Assembly: GCA_958438515.1 (NCBI GenBank)
Contig: CAUBRZ010000010.1
Coordinates: forward strand, 1-49,192
Direction of reading: 5' to 3'
Length of the DNA: 49,192 nt
Source: an uncultured Clostridium sp.
GTDB taxonomy: Bacteria > Bacillota > Clostridia > TANB77 > CAG-508
The translations under genes and the position numbers were made by a program. The notes below the pieces were generated by a model. The model was not told the DNA's origin. It saw nothing but the letters and a program-made list of their open reading frames with translations, and did no database searches. Of this stretch, positions 35,375 to 43,652 are shown one piece after another (position 1 is the first letter of the stretch; every line of letters starts with the position of its first letter).

Positions 35375-36205
35375 ATGGAGGAAAAAAATATAGGAACTTT
35401 ATATATTGTAGCAACACCTATTGGAAATTTAGAAGATATAACATTAAGAGCAATAAATATTTTAAAAGAAGTGGATTTGATTGCAGCAGAAGACACAAGA
35501 CATACTTTAAAGTTATTAAATCATTTAGAAATATCAAAACCAATGATAAGTTATCATAGGCATAATGAACAAGTAAAATGTAAAGAATTAATAGAAAAAC
35601 TAAAAGAAGGTAAAAAAATAGCATTAGTATCAGATGCAGGAACTCCAGGAATTTGTGATCCAGGACAAGAAGTTATAAAAGAATGTATAAAAGAAAAAAT
35701 TAATATTACACCAATACCAGGAGCATGTGCTATGGTAAATGCTTTAATAATTTCAGGGTTAGATACAAGTGAATTTACATTTTTAGGGTTTTTACCACTA
35801 AATAAAAAAAATAGAAAAGATAAATTAGAGGAAATCAAAAAATTAAAAAATACGGCTATTTTATATGAAGCACCACATAAATTAAAAAATACATTAGAAG
35901 ATTTAGATTTAGCATTAAATAATAGACAAATAGTATTAGTAAGAGAAATAACAAAAATACATGAAGAATGCATAAGAGGAACAGCTAGACAACTTATAGA
36001 AAAAGTTGAACAAATAAAAGGTGAGATAGTATTAATCATAGAAGCAAATAAAATTCAAGAAGAGAATAAATTAAATAATTTAAGTTTAGAAGAGCATTTT
36101 TCATTTTATGAAAGGCAAGGGTTTAGTAAAAAAGAAATTATAAAAAAAATTGCAAAAGACAGAAATGTTAGTAAAAATGAAATTTATCAACATTTTGTAA
36201 TATAA
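35375..36205 (+). CDS. rsmI: 16S rRNA (cytidine(1402)-2'-O)-methyltransferase RsmI
   Basis: RsmI 2'-O-methylates C1402 of 16S rRNA. The 276-residue protein shows the tetrapyrrole-methylase fold motifs: VATPIGNLEDITLRA (about 12-26), AAEDTRHTLKLL, VSDAGTPGICDPG (about 84-96), and PGACAMVNALIISGL. The C-terminus has the extra HTH-like region (FSKKEIIKKIAKDRNVSKNE). RBS AAAAGGAG precedes the start. It probably shares a transcript with the methyltransferase upstream and ends at a terminator. Confidence 0.96.
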   Translation: MEEKNIGTLYIVATPIGNLEDITLRAINILKEVDLIAAEDTRHTLKLLNHLEISKPMISYHRHNEQVKCKELIEKLKEGKKIALVSDAGTPGICDPGQEVIKECIKEKINITPIPGACAMVNALIISGLDTSEFTFLGFLPLNKKNRKDKLEEIKKLKNTAILYEAPHKLKNTLEDLDLALNNRQIVLVREITKIHEECIRGTARQLIEKVEQIKGEIVLIIEANKIQEENKLNNLSLEEHFSFYERQGFSKKEIIKKIAKDRNVSKNEIYQHFVI

Positions 36206-36228
36206 ATAAAAAATAGGATAAAATAAAA

Positions 36229-36263
36229 GACATTGCTTATTTTATTTAAAGCAATGTTTTTTA
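36229..36263 (+). terminator. Terminator after rsmI
   Basis: ACATTGCTT and AAGCAATGT form a stem, followed by TTTTT. Confidence 0.75.
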
Positions 36264-36280
36264 TTTTATCTTGTTTTCTA

Positions 36281-36535
36281 TTATTTGTCTTCATTTAATT
36301 TTCCAATTTTAGAAGAGCAGTCTTTACATATTAGTTTTTCATGATATGATGATAAATTTTTATTACTGCCACAGAATATACAATTTGGTTCAAATTTTCT
36401 TAATACAATATTAGAACCTTCAACATAAATTTCAATTGGGTCTTTTTCGACAATATCAAATTGATTTCTTATTTCAATCGGAATAACAACTCTTCCTAGT
36501 TCATCCATTCTTCTAACAATTCCTGTTGATTTCAT
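36281..36535 (-). CDS. abrB: AbrB-family transition-state regulator with C-terminal Cys pairs
   Basis: This 84-residue DNA-binding protein has the N-terminal swapped-hairpin AbrB domain: STGIVRRMDELGRVVIPIEI (about 3-22), then the VEKDPIEIYVEGSNIVLRKF region. The C-terminus contains CIFCGS and CKDCSS, two CxxC pairs spaced like a small zinc ribbon. AbrB proteins repress post-exponential genes in Firmicutes. The gene is preceded by AAGGAGG and a minus-strand promoter. Confidence 0.92.
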   Translation of the reverse strand: MKSTGIVRRMDELGRVVIPIEIRNQFDIVEKDPIEIYVEGSNIVLRKFEPNCIFCGSNKNLSSYHEKLICKDCSSKIGKLNEDK

Positions 36536-36581
36536 ATGATAAATCCTCCTTAAAAGTTATATTTTTTACAATCCCATATTC

Positions 36582-36610
36582 AATATATCATAAATAAATA
36601 CTTGGGTCAA
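36582..36610 (-). promoter_or_regulatory. Promoter of abrB
   Basis: On the minus strand: TTGACC (36610-36605), 17-base spacer, TATATT (36587-36582). Confidence 0.6.
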
Positions 36611-36663
36611 TTATATTGTAATAAAAAATTAACTTTCGAATAAAATTATTTTGGTGATAAAGT

Positions 36664-37246
36664 ATGTTAAATATAGTTTGGCCAATTTTTATAATAATAT
36701 CATTTTCTTTTGCAATTTTTTCAGGTAATATAGAAAAATTAAATTCATCTATATTTGAAAGTACAACAGATGCAATAAATCTATCAATAAGTTTATTAGG
36801 GACCATTTGTTTATGGAATGGAATAATGCAAATAGCAAGTAGTACAAGTGTGATAGAAAAATTAACAAAATTTTTAAAACCAGCAATTAAATTTTTATTT
36901 CCAGAATTAAAAAATAATGAAAAAATTCAAAAGGAAATTTCTATGAATATGGTAGCAAATATTTTAGGGTTAGGTAATGCTGCAACACCATTAGGACTAA
37001 AAGCTATGCAATCAATGCAAGAGGAAAATAGTAAAAAAGATACTTTAACAGATTCTATGATGATGTTTATAGTTTTAAATACAGCATCAATTCAAATTAT
37101 ACCAACTACAGTAATAGCTATACGTAATTCATTAGGGTCTAATAATCCTACTATGATTGTATTTCCTGTTTGGATTGCAACAATTGTAGCAGCAGTGGCA
37201 CGGAATAACAGCTGCAAAGATACTTATAAAACGAAGAAAGAACTAA
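36664..37246 (+). CDS. spmA: Spore maturation protein SpmA, requires +1 shift at CGGA 37201
   Basis: SpmA acts with SpmB in spore core dehydration. From ATG 36664 (after GGTGATAAAGT) the frame shows the nucleoside-recognition/Gate fold motif GLGNAATPLGLKAMQSMQ (about 101-118) and IIPTTVIAIRNSLGS. At 37201 the zero-frame CGG leads into an unrelated Lys-rich tail. Skipping that C gives GITAAKILIKRRKN and a stop at 37246, a 193-residue protein matching the usual SpmA length (about 196) and C-terminal pattern. The zero-frame form runs to 37272 and would overlap the spmB RBS. The shifted form leaves a normal 27-base gap before spmB. Confidence 0.9.
37201..37204 (+). other. CGGA +1 frameshift site in spmA
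   Basis: Zero frame reads GCA CGG AAT AAC. The conserved product needs GCA then GGA ATA ACA GCT (Gly-Ile-Thr-Ala), skipping C 37201. Confidence 0.8.
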
Positions 37247-37273
37247 CAAAATATGCAAAAGGAGATAAATAAT

Positions 37274-37802
37274 ATGAAATTAATAAATTTTATTTCAAAT
37301 TTAGCTATGCCAATGATTATTCTAATGATTGTTATATATGGAGTAAAGGAAAAAAACAAAGTCTTTGATACTTTTTTGGAAGGGGCAAAAGAAGGAGTGA
37401 AAATAACATTTAGTATTTTTCCTACTTTAATAGGACTTTTTGTTGCAATTGGAGCTTTAAGGAGTTCTCGGAATATTAGAATTAATCATATATATAATTA
37501 ACCCAATTTTAAATATAGTACATTTTCCAAGTGAATTAATGCCACTTGCCATGTTAAGACCTATATCAGGAAGTAGTTCAATAGCTGTTGCAACTGATAT
37601 AATGAAGAACTACGGGGTGGATAGTCAAATTGGAATAATGGCTTCTACAATTATGGGATCTACAGAAACAACATTATATACTATTGCTATTTATACTAGT
37701 TGTGTGAAAATAAAAAAGACAAGGTATATTTTAGTAGCAGCACTAATTGCAGATATTGTTGGAATGCTTACTAGCGTAGCAGTTTGTCGATTGTTGTCGT
37801 AA
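37274..37802 (+). CDS. spmB: Spore maturation protein SpmB, requires +1 shift at CGGA 37469
   Basis: This is the partner of SpmA. From ATG 37274 (AGGAG upstream) the frame reads to IGALRSS, then meets CGG at 37469 and a stop 10 codons later. Skipping the C gives GILELIIYIINP and continues in frame through LPLAMLRPISGSSSIA-like conserved sequence and MGSTETTLYTIAIY to 37802. The result is 175 residues, the usual SpmB length (about 178). The RSSG motif at the join is conserved in SpmB proteins. The downstream half keeps perfect family character, so it is under selection. Confidence 0.92.
37469..37472 (+). other. CGGA +1 frameshift site in spmB
   Basis: Zero frame reads TCT CGG AAT ATT. The conserved product needs TCT (Ser) then GGA (Gly) ATA TTA GAA, skipping C 37469. 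Confidence 0.85.
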
Positions 37803-37870
37803 AGTTTTTATTGACAAAAGAAAAAAAGGGAAGTATAATAAGAAAAATTATTTCAAAAAAGGACAAATTT

Positions 37871-37972
37871 ATGGTGACAAAAATAATTTTATTTATATCG
37901 ATTTTTTATATCGTAAGAAAAATTATAATCAAGAAAAAATCCAAAGAAATTTTAAATAATAAAATTAGTTAA
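37871..37972 (+). CDS. Possible 33-residue membrane peptide
   Basis: ATG 37871 follows AAAAAAGGACAAATTT. The frame encodes one hydrophobic helix (IILFISIFYIVRKIII) and a Lys-rich end, 68 bases after spmB. A longer in-frame version starts within spmB without an RBS. No family is recognised, and it could be chance in such A+T-rich DNA. Confidence 0.25.
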   Translation: MVTKIILFISIFYIVRKIIIKKKSKEILNNKIS

Positions 37973-37994
37973 AAATAAAAAGCGTAATTAAACT

Positions 37995-38066
37995 TGTAGA
38001 GAAAATATACTAAATAAAATAAACAAACAAGCCCCTATATTATATTTTTATTTAATTTTCTCTACA
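37995..38066. repeat. Perfect 12-bp inverted repeat between spmB and rlmH
   Basis: TGTAGAGAAAAT (37995-38006) and ATTTTCTCTACA (38055-38066) are exact inverted copies. An inner TAAATAAAAT/ATTTTTATTTA extends the stem after a 4-base bulge. No T run follows on either strand, so it is not a standard terminator, though it lies between convergent genes. Confidence 0.6.
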
Positions 38067-38085
38067 ATACCAAATAAAAAATTAA

Positions 38086-38565
38086 TTATCTGTGATAAGT
38101 TTCACCTTTTTGTATTTTAAAAGCTCTAAATACCTGTTCTAATAAAAAAACACGAATTAATTGATGGGGAAAGGTCATCTTAGAAAAGCAAACTTTTAAA
38201 TCACACATATCTAACAATTTTTTTGTTAAACCTAAAGAACCACCAATTATAAAAGTTAAATTACTATTTTCCATAGATAAGTTTTCAATTTTTTTAGAAA
38301 ATTCCTCTGAAGTAAATTGTTTACCATTTAAATCTAAAGCAATTATATAAGAATCTTTTTTTATATGATTAATAATATTATTACATTCTTTTGTTTTAAT
38401 ATCGTTTTCCAAGCTATTATTTAATTTATCTGGAATTTTCTCATCAGGTAATTCAGTAATAGTTAATTTACAATATTTAGAAAGTCTTTTTGAATATTCC
38501 TCTATTGCATTTTTTAAATAGTTTTCTTTTATTTTACCGATACAAATAACATTAATACTTAGCAA
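38086..38565 (-). CDS. rlmH: 23S rRNA (pseudouridine(1915)-N(3))-methyltransferase RlmH
   Basis: RlmH (SPOUT family) methylates pseudouridine 1915 of 23S rRNA. The TTG start at 38565, 8 bases after AGGAG, gives 159 residues, exactly the usual length; the ATG at 38574 lies inside the RBS. Conserved parts are INVICIGKIKENYL (N-terminus), FIIGGSLGL (about 102-110), and the C-terminal SKMTFPHQLIRVFLLEQVFR and GETYHR. It is preceded by the WalJ-like gene on the same strand. Confidence 0.95.
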   Translation of the reverse strand: MLSINVICIGKIKENYLKNAIEEYSKRLSKYCKLTITELPDEKIPDKLNNSLENDIKTKECNNIINHIKKDSYIIALDLNGKQFTSEEFSKKIENLSMENSNLTFIIGGSLGLTKKLLDMCDLKVCFSKMTFPHQLIRVFLLEQVFRAFKIQKGETYHR

Positions 38566-38610
38566 AAAAGTCATCTCCTATCTTAAATTAAATAATTACT
38601 AAATTATTAA

Positions 38611-39399
38611 TTATAATGAAATAATCTTACTTTGTGAATCTCTAGAAGCAACATTAAGTTGCAAACTATTTTGATTATAGTTGTTAGAGATTAATTCATC
38701 AACTACTGTTTGATATGCAAGTTCAGGAAAATTACTTTCTTTACTTAAATGACCAAGCATAGCATTTTTAAGCCCTGATTTTAAAAGATGAGAAATGGTT
38801 TTTCCTGCAATTTCATTTGATAAATGTCCAGTAGGTCCTGCTATTCTTGATTTTAATGTAAAAGGATAAGAAGAAAAACGTAAAATTTCAGGATCATAAT
38901 TTGCTTCTAACATAACAAATAAACTTTCTTCTAAGTTTTTCAAAATATTATTTGTCATATGTCCGATATCTGTTGCAATACTAATTTTTTTATCTTCATT
39001 ATATATATTAAAACCACAAGGATTAGCAGCATCATGTGGAATAGAAAATGGGTGAATGGTTAAATCACCAATTTCAAAATTTTCACTTAATTTGAATGTT
39101 TTTATGTTTTTATCTAAAATTTTATCTTTTTGTTTTGGCATAGCATCTAAAGTTTCTTGGTTTACAAATACAGGCAAATCAAATTTCCTAGAAAGTGTAC
39201 CTAAACCTTGTACATGATCAATATGTTCATGTGTTACTAAAATACCATCAATTGAATTTGGGTCAACCTCAATATTATTTAATGCAGTTTCAATTTTTTT
39301 ACAGCTAACTCCAGCATCAATTAATAATTTAGTATTATCTGTTTCTACAAAAAGACTATTTCCACTACTTCCACTGTATAAACTACAAAAATTTATCAT
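38611..39399 (-). CDS. Metallo-beta-lactamase fold hydrolase, WalJ/YycJ family
   Basis: This 262-residue metal-dependent hydrolase begins INFCSLYSGSSGNSLFVE, typical of YycJ/WalJ, with LIDAGVSCKKIE and the metal motif THEHIDH (about 56-62), and later IATDIGHM. WalJ is linked to DNA replication/cell-wall coordination in Firmicutes and often sits near rlmH, as here. Its exact substrate is uncertain; a 5'-to-3' exonuclease role has been proposed for relatives. Confidence 0.9.
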   Translation of the reverse strand: MINFCSLYSGSSGNSLFVETDNTKLLIDAGVSCKKIETALNNIEVDPNSIDGILVTHEHIDHVQGLGTLSRKFDLPVFVNQETLDAMPKQKDKILDKNIKTFKLSENFEIGDLTIHPFSIPHDAANPCGFNIYNEDKKISIATDIGHMTNNILKNLEESLFVMLEANYDPEILRFSSYPFTLKSRIAGPTGHLSNEIAGKTISHLLKSGLKNAMLGHLSKESNFPELAYQTVVDELISNNYNQNSLQLNVASRDSQSKIISL

Positions 39400-39442
39400 A
39401 AATATTTCTTCCTTCTTTAGTTAAAACTAATGTTATTTATAA

Positions 39443-40703
39443 TTATTCATTTACTCTTTCAATTTTAGCTCCAATTTTTCTGAATTTTTCTTCTATATTT
39501 TCATAACCTCTATCAATATGTTCTAAGTTATAAATTTCAGTAATACCTTCTGAAGCAGTTCCAGCAATTACTAAAGCAGCACCGGCTCTTAAATCAGAAG
39601 AGTAAACAGGAGCTCCATACAATTTTTTTACACCTTCAAAAAAGGCTGTTTTTCCTTGCGCAGTTATTTTTGCGCCCATTTTATTTAGTTCTTCTGTATA
39701 TTGAAATCTAGAATCCCAGATGCTTTCATTTATAACACTAGTGCCATTTGCTAAAGATAAAACAACACCCATTTGAGGTTGCAAATCAGTTGGAAAGCCT
39801 GGATAAGGTAATGTTTTTATATTAGCTTTATTAGGTCTCTTATTACACCAAACTCTAATACTGTCACCATTGTCTTCTACATTTGCACCAACTTCCAATA
39901 TTTTAGCAGTAATAGATTCTAAATGTTTTGTAATACAATTTTTTATTAATAAATCACCTTTTGTTGCAACAGCAGCAAGCATAAAGGTACCAGCTTCTAT
40001 TTGGTCTGGAACAACAGAATAGGTAGCGTTTCCAGAAAGTTTTTCTACACCATTAATTTTGATAACGTCAGTTCCAGCACCTCTAATATCTGCACCCATT
40101 GTATTTAAAAAGTTTGCTACGTCAACTATATGAGGTTCTTTTGCAGCATTATCAATAACAGTAGTACCTTTGGCTAATACAGCTGATAACATAACATTAA
40201 TTGTTGCACCTACTGAGACAATATCCATATAAATTGGAGCACCTTTCAATTTTTTTGCTTTGGCATAAATTGTACCTTTTTCAACTGTTACATTTGCTCC
40301 TAATAACTCAAATCCTTTTATATGTTGATCAATTGGTCTTGCACCTAATTTACAACCGACCTGGCATACCTACTTCAATTTCACCCATTCTTCCAAGCAT
40401 ACTACCTATAATATAGTAAGAAGCTCTAAATTTACTTGTTAAATCTAGAGGGGCTGTTGTTGTTGTGATATTTGTAGTATCGACTGTAATACTATTTTTA
40501 TTATTCCAAGTTATTTTTGCACCTAATTTTTCTAGTATTTCACAAGAGATTTTAATATCACTTATATTAGGTAAGTTCTCAATTGTACATACACCATCTA
40601 TTAAAAGTGTTGCTGGTAAAATGGCTACAGCTGCATTTTTTGCTCCACTTATATTTACTTCACCTTTTAAAGGAGTTGGCCCTGTTACTACTAATTTTTC
40701 CAA
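39443..40703 (-). CDS. murA: UDP-N-acetylglucosamine 1-carboxyvinyltransferase MurA, requires +1 shift at CGGT
   Basis: MurA performs the first committed step of peptidoglycan synthesis, transferring enolpyruvate to UDP-GlcNAc. The frame from 40703 begins MEKLVVTGPTPLKGEVNISG and runs to VGMPG, then CGG (40358-40356) and a stop two codons later. Skipping the C gives GCKLGARPIDQH, i.e. the conserved loop holding the predicted catalytic Cys (equivalent to E. coli Cys115). It continues to YGAPVYSSDLRAGAALVIAG and ends at 39443. The joined protein has 419 residues, the normal length. Neither half could work alone, because the active-site loop spans the join. No second murA copy is seen in this window. 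Confidence 0.92.
40355..40358 (-). other. CGGT +1 frameshift site in murA
   Basis: Read on the minus strand: zero frame CCA GGT CGG TTG TAA. The conserved product needs GGT GGT TGT AAA (Gly-Gly-Cys-Lys), skipping the C at 40358. Confidence 0.85.
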
Positions 40704-40834
40704 TTAAATTACCTCCACGAAATTTACAATCTATTATAAAATGTTTTTTTCAAATTTCAAATAAAAATAGAGTGTATATATTAATTAACACTCTATTTTG
40801 AATAAATAATAACATAAAGTTTAAATGAATGCAA

Positions 40835-41500
40835 CTATTTTTTAGCAGTAATTAAACCATTTTCGTTAAAAAATTCTAATAATTTAAATTTGAATTTAAT
40901 TTCTGAATTTGAATCATTAGAAACAAGAGCAAATTCTTCTTGTGACAAGCTATTTTCTAACAATTCTTTAGATTCTTCTGGAACTACACCAGAACTTATA
41001 TCTACAAAACATAAAGGAGGGAACATCACACACCACCAATTGTGTCCTTTTGCTTCACCAATTTCAACTCTTAGTGCATCATAAAAACCGGCAGGAAGAG
41101 AAACATCACCATAGTTTTTAGTAGGAAATTCAAAATTACCAATATTAATATTTACATCATATAAAAAACCTTCATTTTTTATAGTATCTAATGCGATTTG
41201 CTTGAAGTTATCTTTATTTTTTTCTACTAGGGAAATAGCTTCTTCTTTTGTTTTACAATCTGAACAAATTTCATTCATATATATAAGTAAATTATCACGA
41301 ACTTTGTATTTTAAATTTTGGTCTTGAGTACTATCACTGTTTGCTAGAACATGTAATCTAAATACACTATTTGCGATATCATGAGAAATATTTTGTGCAT
41401 AAGAGAAAGCGCATATTGTTGTATATATAAAAAGTAAGAAACTTAAAATTAATACCATTTTTACCTTGGGATTTTTAAAGAAATTTAATATAATTTTCAT
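40835..41500 (-). CDS. spoIIR: Stage II sporulation protein R
   Basis: SpoIIR is the forespore-made signal that triggers SpoIIGA processing of pro-sigma-E in the mother cell. The 221-residue protein has an N-terminal signal/anchor helix (about 14-36), the block FRLHVLANSDSTQDQNLKYKV (about 47-67, quoted in part), PAGFYDALRVEIGEAKGHNW and WCVMFPPLCFVD (about 150-165), all hallmarks of SpoIIR. RBS GGAGG before ATG. Together with spmAB it indicates a sporulation-capable lineage. Confidence 0.95.
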   Translation of the reverse strand: MKIILNFFKNPKVKMVLILSFLLFIYTTICAFSYAQNISHDIANSVFRLHVLANSDSTQDQNLKYKVRDNLLIYMNEICSDCKTKEEAISLVEKNKDNFKQIALDTIKNEGFLYDVNINIGNFEFPTKNYGDVSLPAGFYDALRVEIGEAKGHNWWCVMFPPLCFVDISSGVVPEESKELLENSLSQEEFALVSNDSNSEIKFKFKLLEFFNENGLITAKK

Positions 41501-41613
41501 TTGTTACCTCCGAAAAACTTTTTTTGAAAAATATTCTTTAACTTAATTATTACCAAATTTGATAAACTTTATACAATTTGCAAAAAATGTCGATGAGTTT
41601 TTTTGAAATATAA

Positions 41614-41642
41614 TTGACATATTTGTAAAGAAATGGTAAAAT
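41614..41642 (+). promoter_or_regulatory. Promoter of gene 41709
   Basis: TTGACA (41614-41619) and TAAAAT (41637-41642) with a 17-base spacer. The roughly 60-base leader that follows has no riboswitch pattern I recognise. Confidence 0.65.
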
Positions 41643-41708
41643 TTACCAGTAAGCCAAAAGAGAAAACTGACAGTTCCGTAGATTAAAGAAAAAAGGAGCG
41701 AATTTTTA

Positions 41709-42188
41709 ATGAATGAGAGTCAAATAACAAAAGAAAAAACATGTGCATTTTATGCTAGTGATTATCACTTTGAAATAATAAGTTTACCATATATAGAAGA
41801 ACAACTAGAAAAAAACAAACAAATAATAGTTTTAACTGAAAATGATTTAGAGGAAAGTGTAAAAACTGTAATTTCTAAAACAAATTTAAAGGAAACAAAA
41901 AGAAAAAATATTTTTAGCATTGATTGGAATAATGATAATTTAAGTAAATTTAAAAAAATAAAAAAAGATATAGAAGATCAAAAAGATATAATAATATTTA
42001 TAAAAGGAAAAGAAAATTACATTAAAAATGTAAATAGAAACATAGAAAAATTTGTAAGCAATAAAGATAATGTTAAAATAGTTGATTGTTATGATATAGA
42101 AGAAGTATCACAGGATATAGATAGTATCATGAATAAATATGAAAAAGTTTTAAGTACTACAGGAGAAAAAGAAATCAATAAAATATAA
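41709..42188 (+). CDS. Hypothetical protein, MEDS-like candidate
   Basis: This soluble 159-residue protein of unknown role has RBS AAAAGGAG. The N-terminal part, CAFYASDYHFEIISLPYIEE followed by KQIIVLTENDLEESV, alternates strands and helices like RecA/KaiC-related sensory (MEDS) domains, but lacks Walker motifs. The middle has KDIIIFIKGKENYIKNVN and the C-terminus is helical. I do not recognise a firm family. It stands alone between spoIIR (divergent) and the pyrophosphorylase gene. Confidence 0.7.
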   Translation: MNESQITKEKTCAFYASDYHFEIISLPYIEEQLEKNKQIIVLTENDLEESVKTVISKTNLKETKRKNIFSIDWNNDNLSKFKKIKKDIEDQKDIIIFIKGKENYIKNVNRNIEKFVSNKDNVKIVDCYDIEEVSQDIDSIMNKYEKVLSTTGEKEINKI

Positions 42189-42267
42189 TAAAAATAGTTG
42201 ATATTTTAAAAAAAATGGTATATATTTTAGGGAGAAACAAAAAATATAGCAAGAGAGGAAGTTACAT

Positions 42268-43519
42268 ATGAATACAAGATTAGAAAATATAAAAGCTATT
42301 TTAAAAAAATATGGACAAGAACATTTATTAAATCATTATGAAAAATTAGATGATATTCATAAAAAACAATTATTAGATCAAATTGAACAAATAGATTTTG
42401 CTTTAATTGAGAATTTATATAAAGGAACAAAAAATGATGGTAAAAAAGCAAAAGATGTAATAACACCAATTGAATTTTTAGATAAATACAAACTAAACGA
42501 TGACTATAAAAAATATGAAAAAATTGGGCAAAAATCAATTAAAAATGGAGAACTTGCAATTGTTACAATGGCAGGAGGACAAGGAACAAGATTAGGTCAT
42601 AATGGTCCAAAGGGTACTTTTGATATAGGTTTAGACTCACATAAATCACTTTTTGAATTGTTGTGTGATAGTATAAAAGAAACAAACAAAAAATATGATA
42701 TTACAATTCCTTGGTTTATTATGACAAGTAGAGAGAACAACAAAGCAACAATAGAGTTTTTTGAAAAACATAAGTATTTTGGATATCAAAAAGATAAAAA
42801 TCTATTTTTCTTTATACAAGGTGAATTACCAATGTGTGACACAGAAGGAAAAATATTAATAAATGAAGAAGGTCTAATAAAACTTGCAGCAAATGGACAT
42901 GGACGGAGTATATGAAGCTTTAGTAAAAAATAAAATGACAGATAAAATGAGAAACCTAGGAGTAAAATGGGTATTTATTGGTGGAGTAGATAATTGCCTA
43001 GCTAAAATGACTGATGAAGTATTTTTAGGATTAGCAATTGATAAAGGAGTATGTTCTGCATCAAAATCAGTTGTAAAGGTTAGTCCTGAAGAAAAAGTTG
43101 GAGTATTTTGCAAAAAGAATGGAAAGCCTAGTATAATTGAATATATTGATATAACAAAACAAATGGCTGAAGCTGTTGATGAAAATGGAGAATTTTTATA
43201 TGGAGAATCAAATATAATAGCGCATTTATTTACATTAGATGCAATTGAAAAGATGGGAAAAGAATTATTACCATATCATACAGCATTTAAGAAAGCCACA
43301 TATATAGATAAAGATGGAAATTTAGTAGTGCCAAATTCACCAAATGCATATAAATTTGAAGCATTCATGTTTGAAGCTTTTGGGGCAATTGATGACATGG
43401 TTGTGTTGAGAGTAAGAAGACAAGAAGAATTTGCGCCATTGAAAAATGCAGATTCTGCTGGAGTAGATTGTCCAAAAACAGCAAGAGAACTATATAAAAA
43501 ATATCATAATTTAGACTAA
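42268..43519 (+). CDS. UDP-sugar (UDP-GlcNAc type) pyrophosphorylase, requires +1 shift at CGGA 42904
   Basis: This nucleotidyltransferase makes UDP-sugars from sugar-1-phosphate and UTP; the UDPGP type I/UAP1-like family is suggested. The start at 42268 has AGAGAGGAAG upstream. The first frame carries the nucleotide loop MAGGQGTRLGHNGPKGTF (about 101-118), then NGHG and CGG at 42904, with TGA three codons on. Skipping the C gives GVYEALVKNKM and continues with the conserved FIGGVDNCLAKMTDEVFLG and sugar-binding region to 43519, 416 residues in all. NGHGG(V)YEAL is the conserved substrate loop of the family, so the join restores a key motif. Phosphoglucomutase lies next downstream, suggesting sugar-nucleotide supply. 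Confidence 0.9.
42904..42907 (+). other. CGGA +1 frameshift site in UDP-sugar pyrophosphorylase gene
   Basis: Zero frame reads GGA CGG AGT ATA TGA. The conserved product needs GGA GGA GTA TAT (Gly-Gly-Val-Tyr), skipping C 42904. Confidence 0.85.
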
Positions 43520-43652
43520 GCAAGTAGGGTGAATTAGTAAAAATCTAAATTCACTCTTCTATTGTTTTATATAAATAGATATATAGTATAAAATGGACAA
43601 ATACTATATAAAATGTAAAAAATTATATAATTATAAAGAGAGGATGAAAAAT

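Noticed and set aside
37784..37870. Longer version of the 33-residue peptide starting inside spmB
   Set aside because: TTG start within spmB and no RBS.
41643..41708. Riboswitch in the leader of gene 41709
   Set aside because: The leader is short (about 60 bases) and lacks any conserved riboswitch core I recognise.
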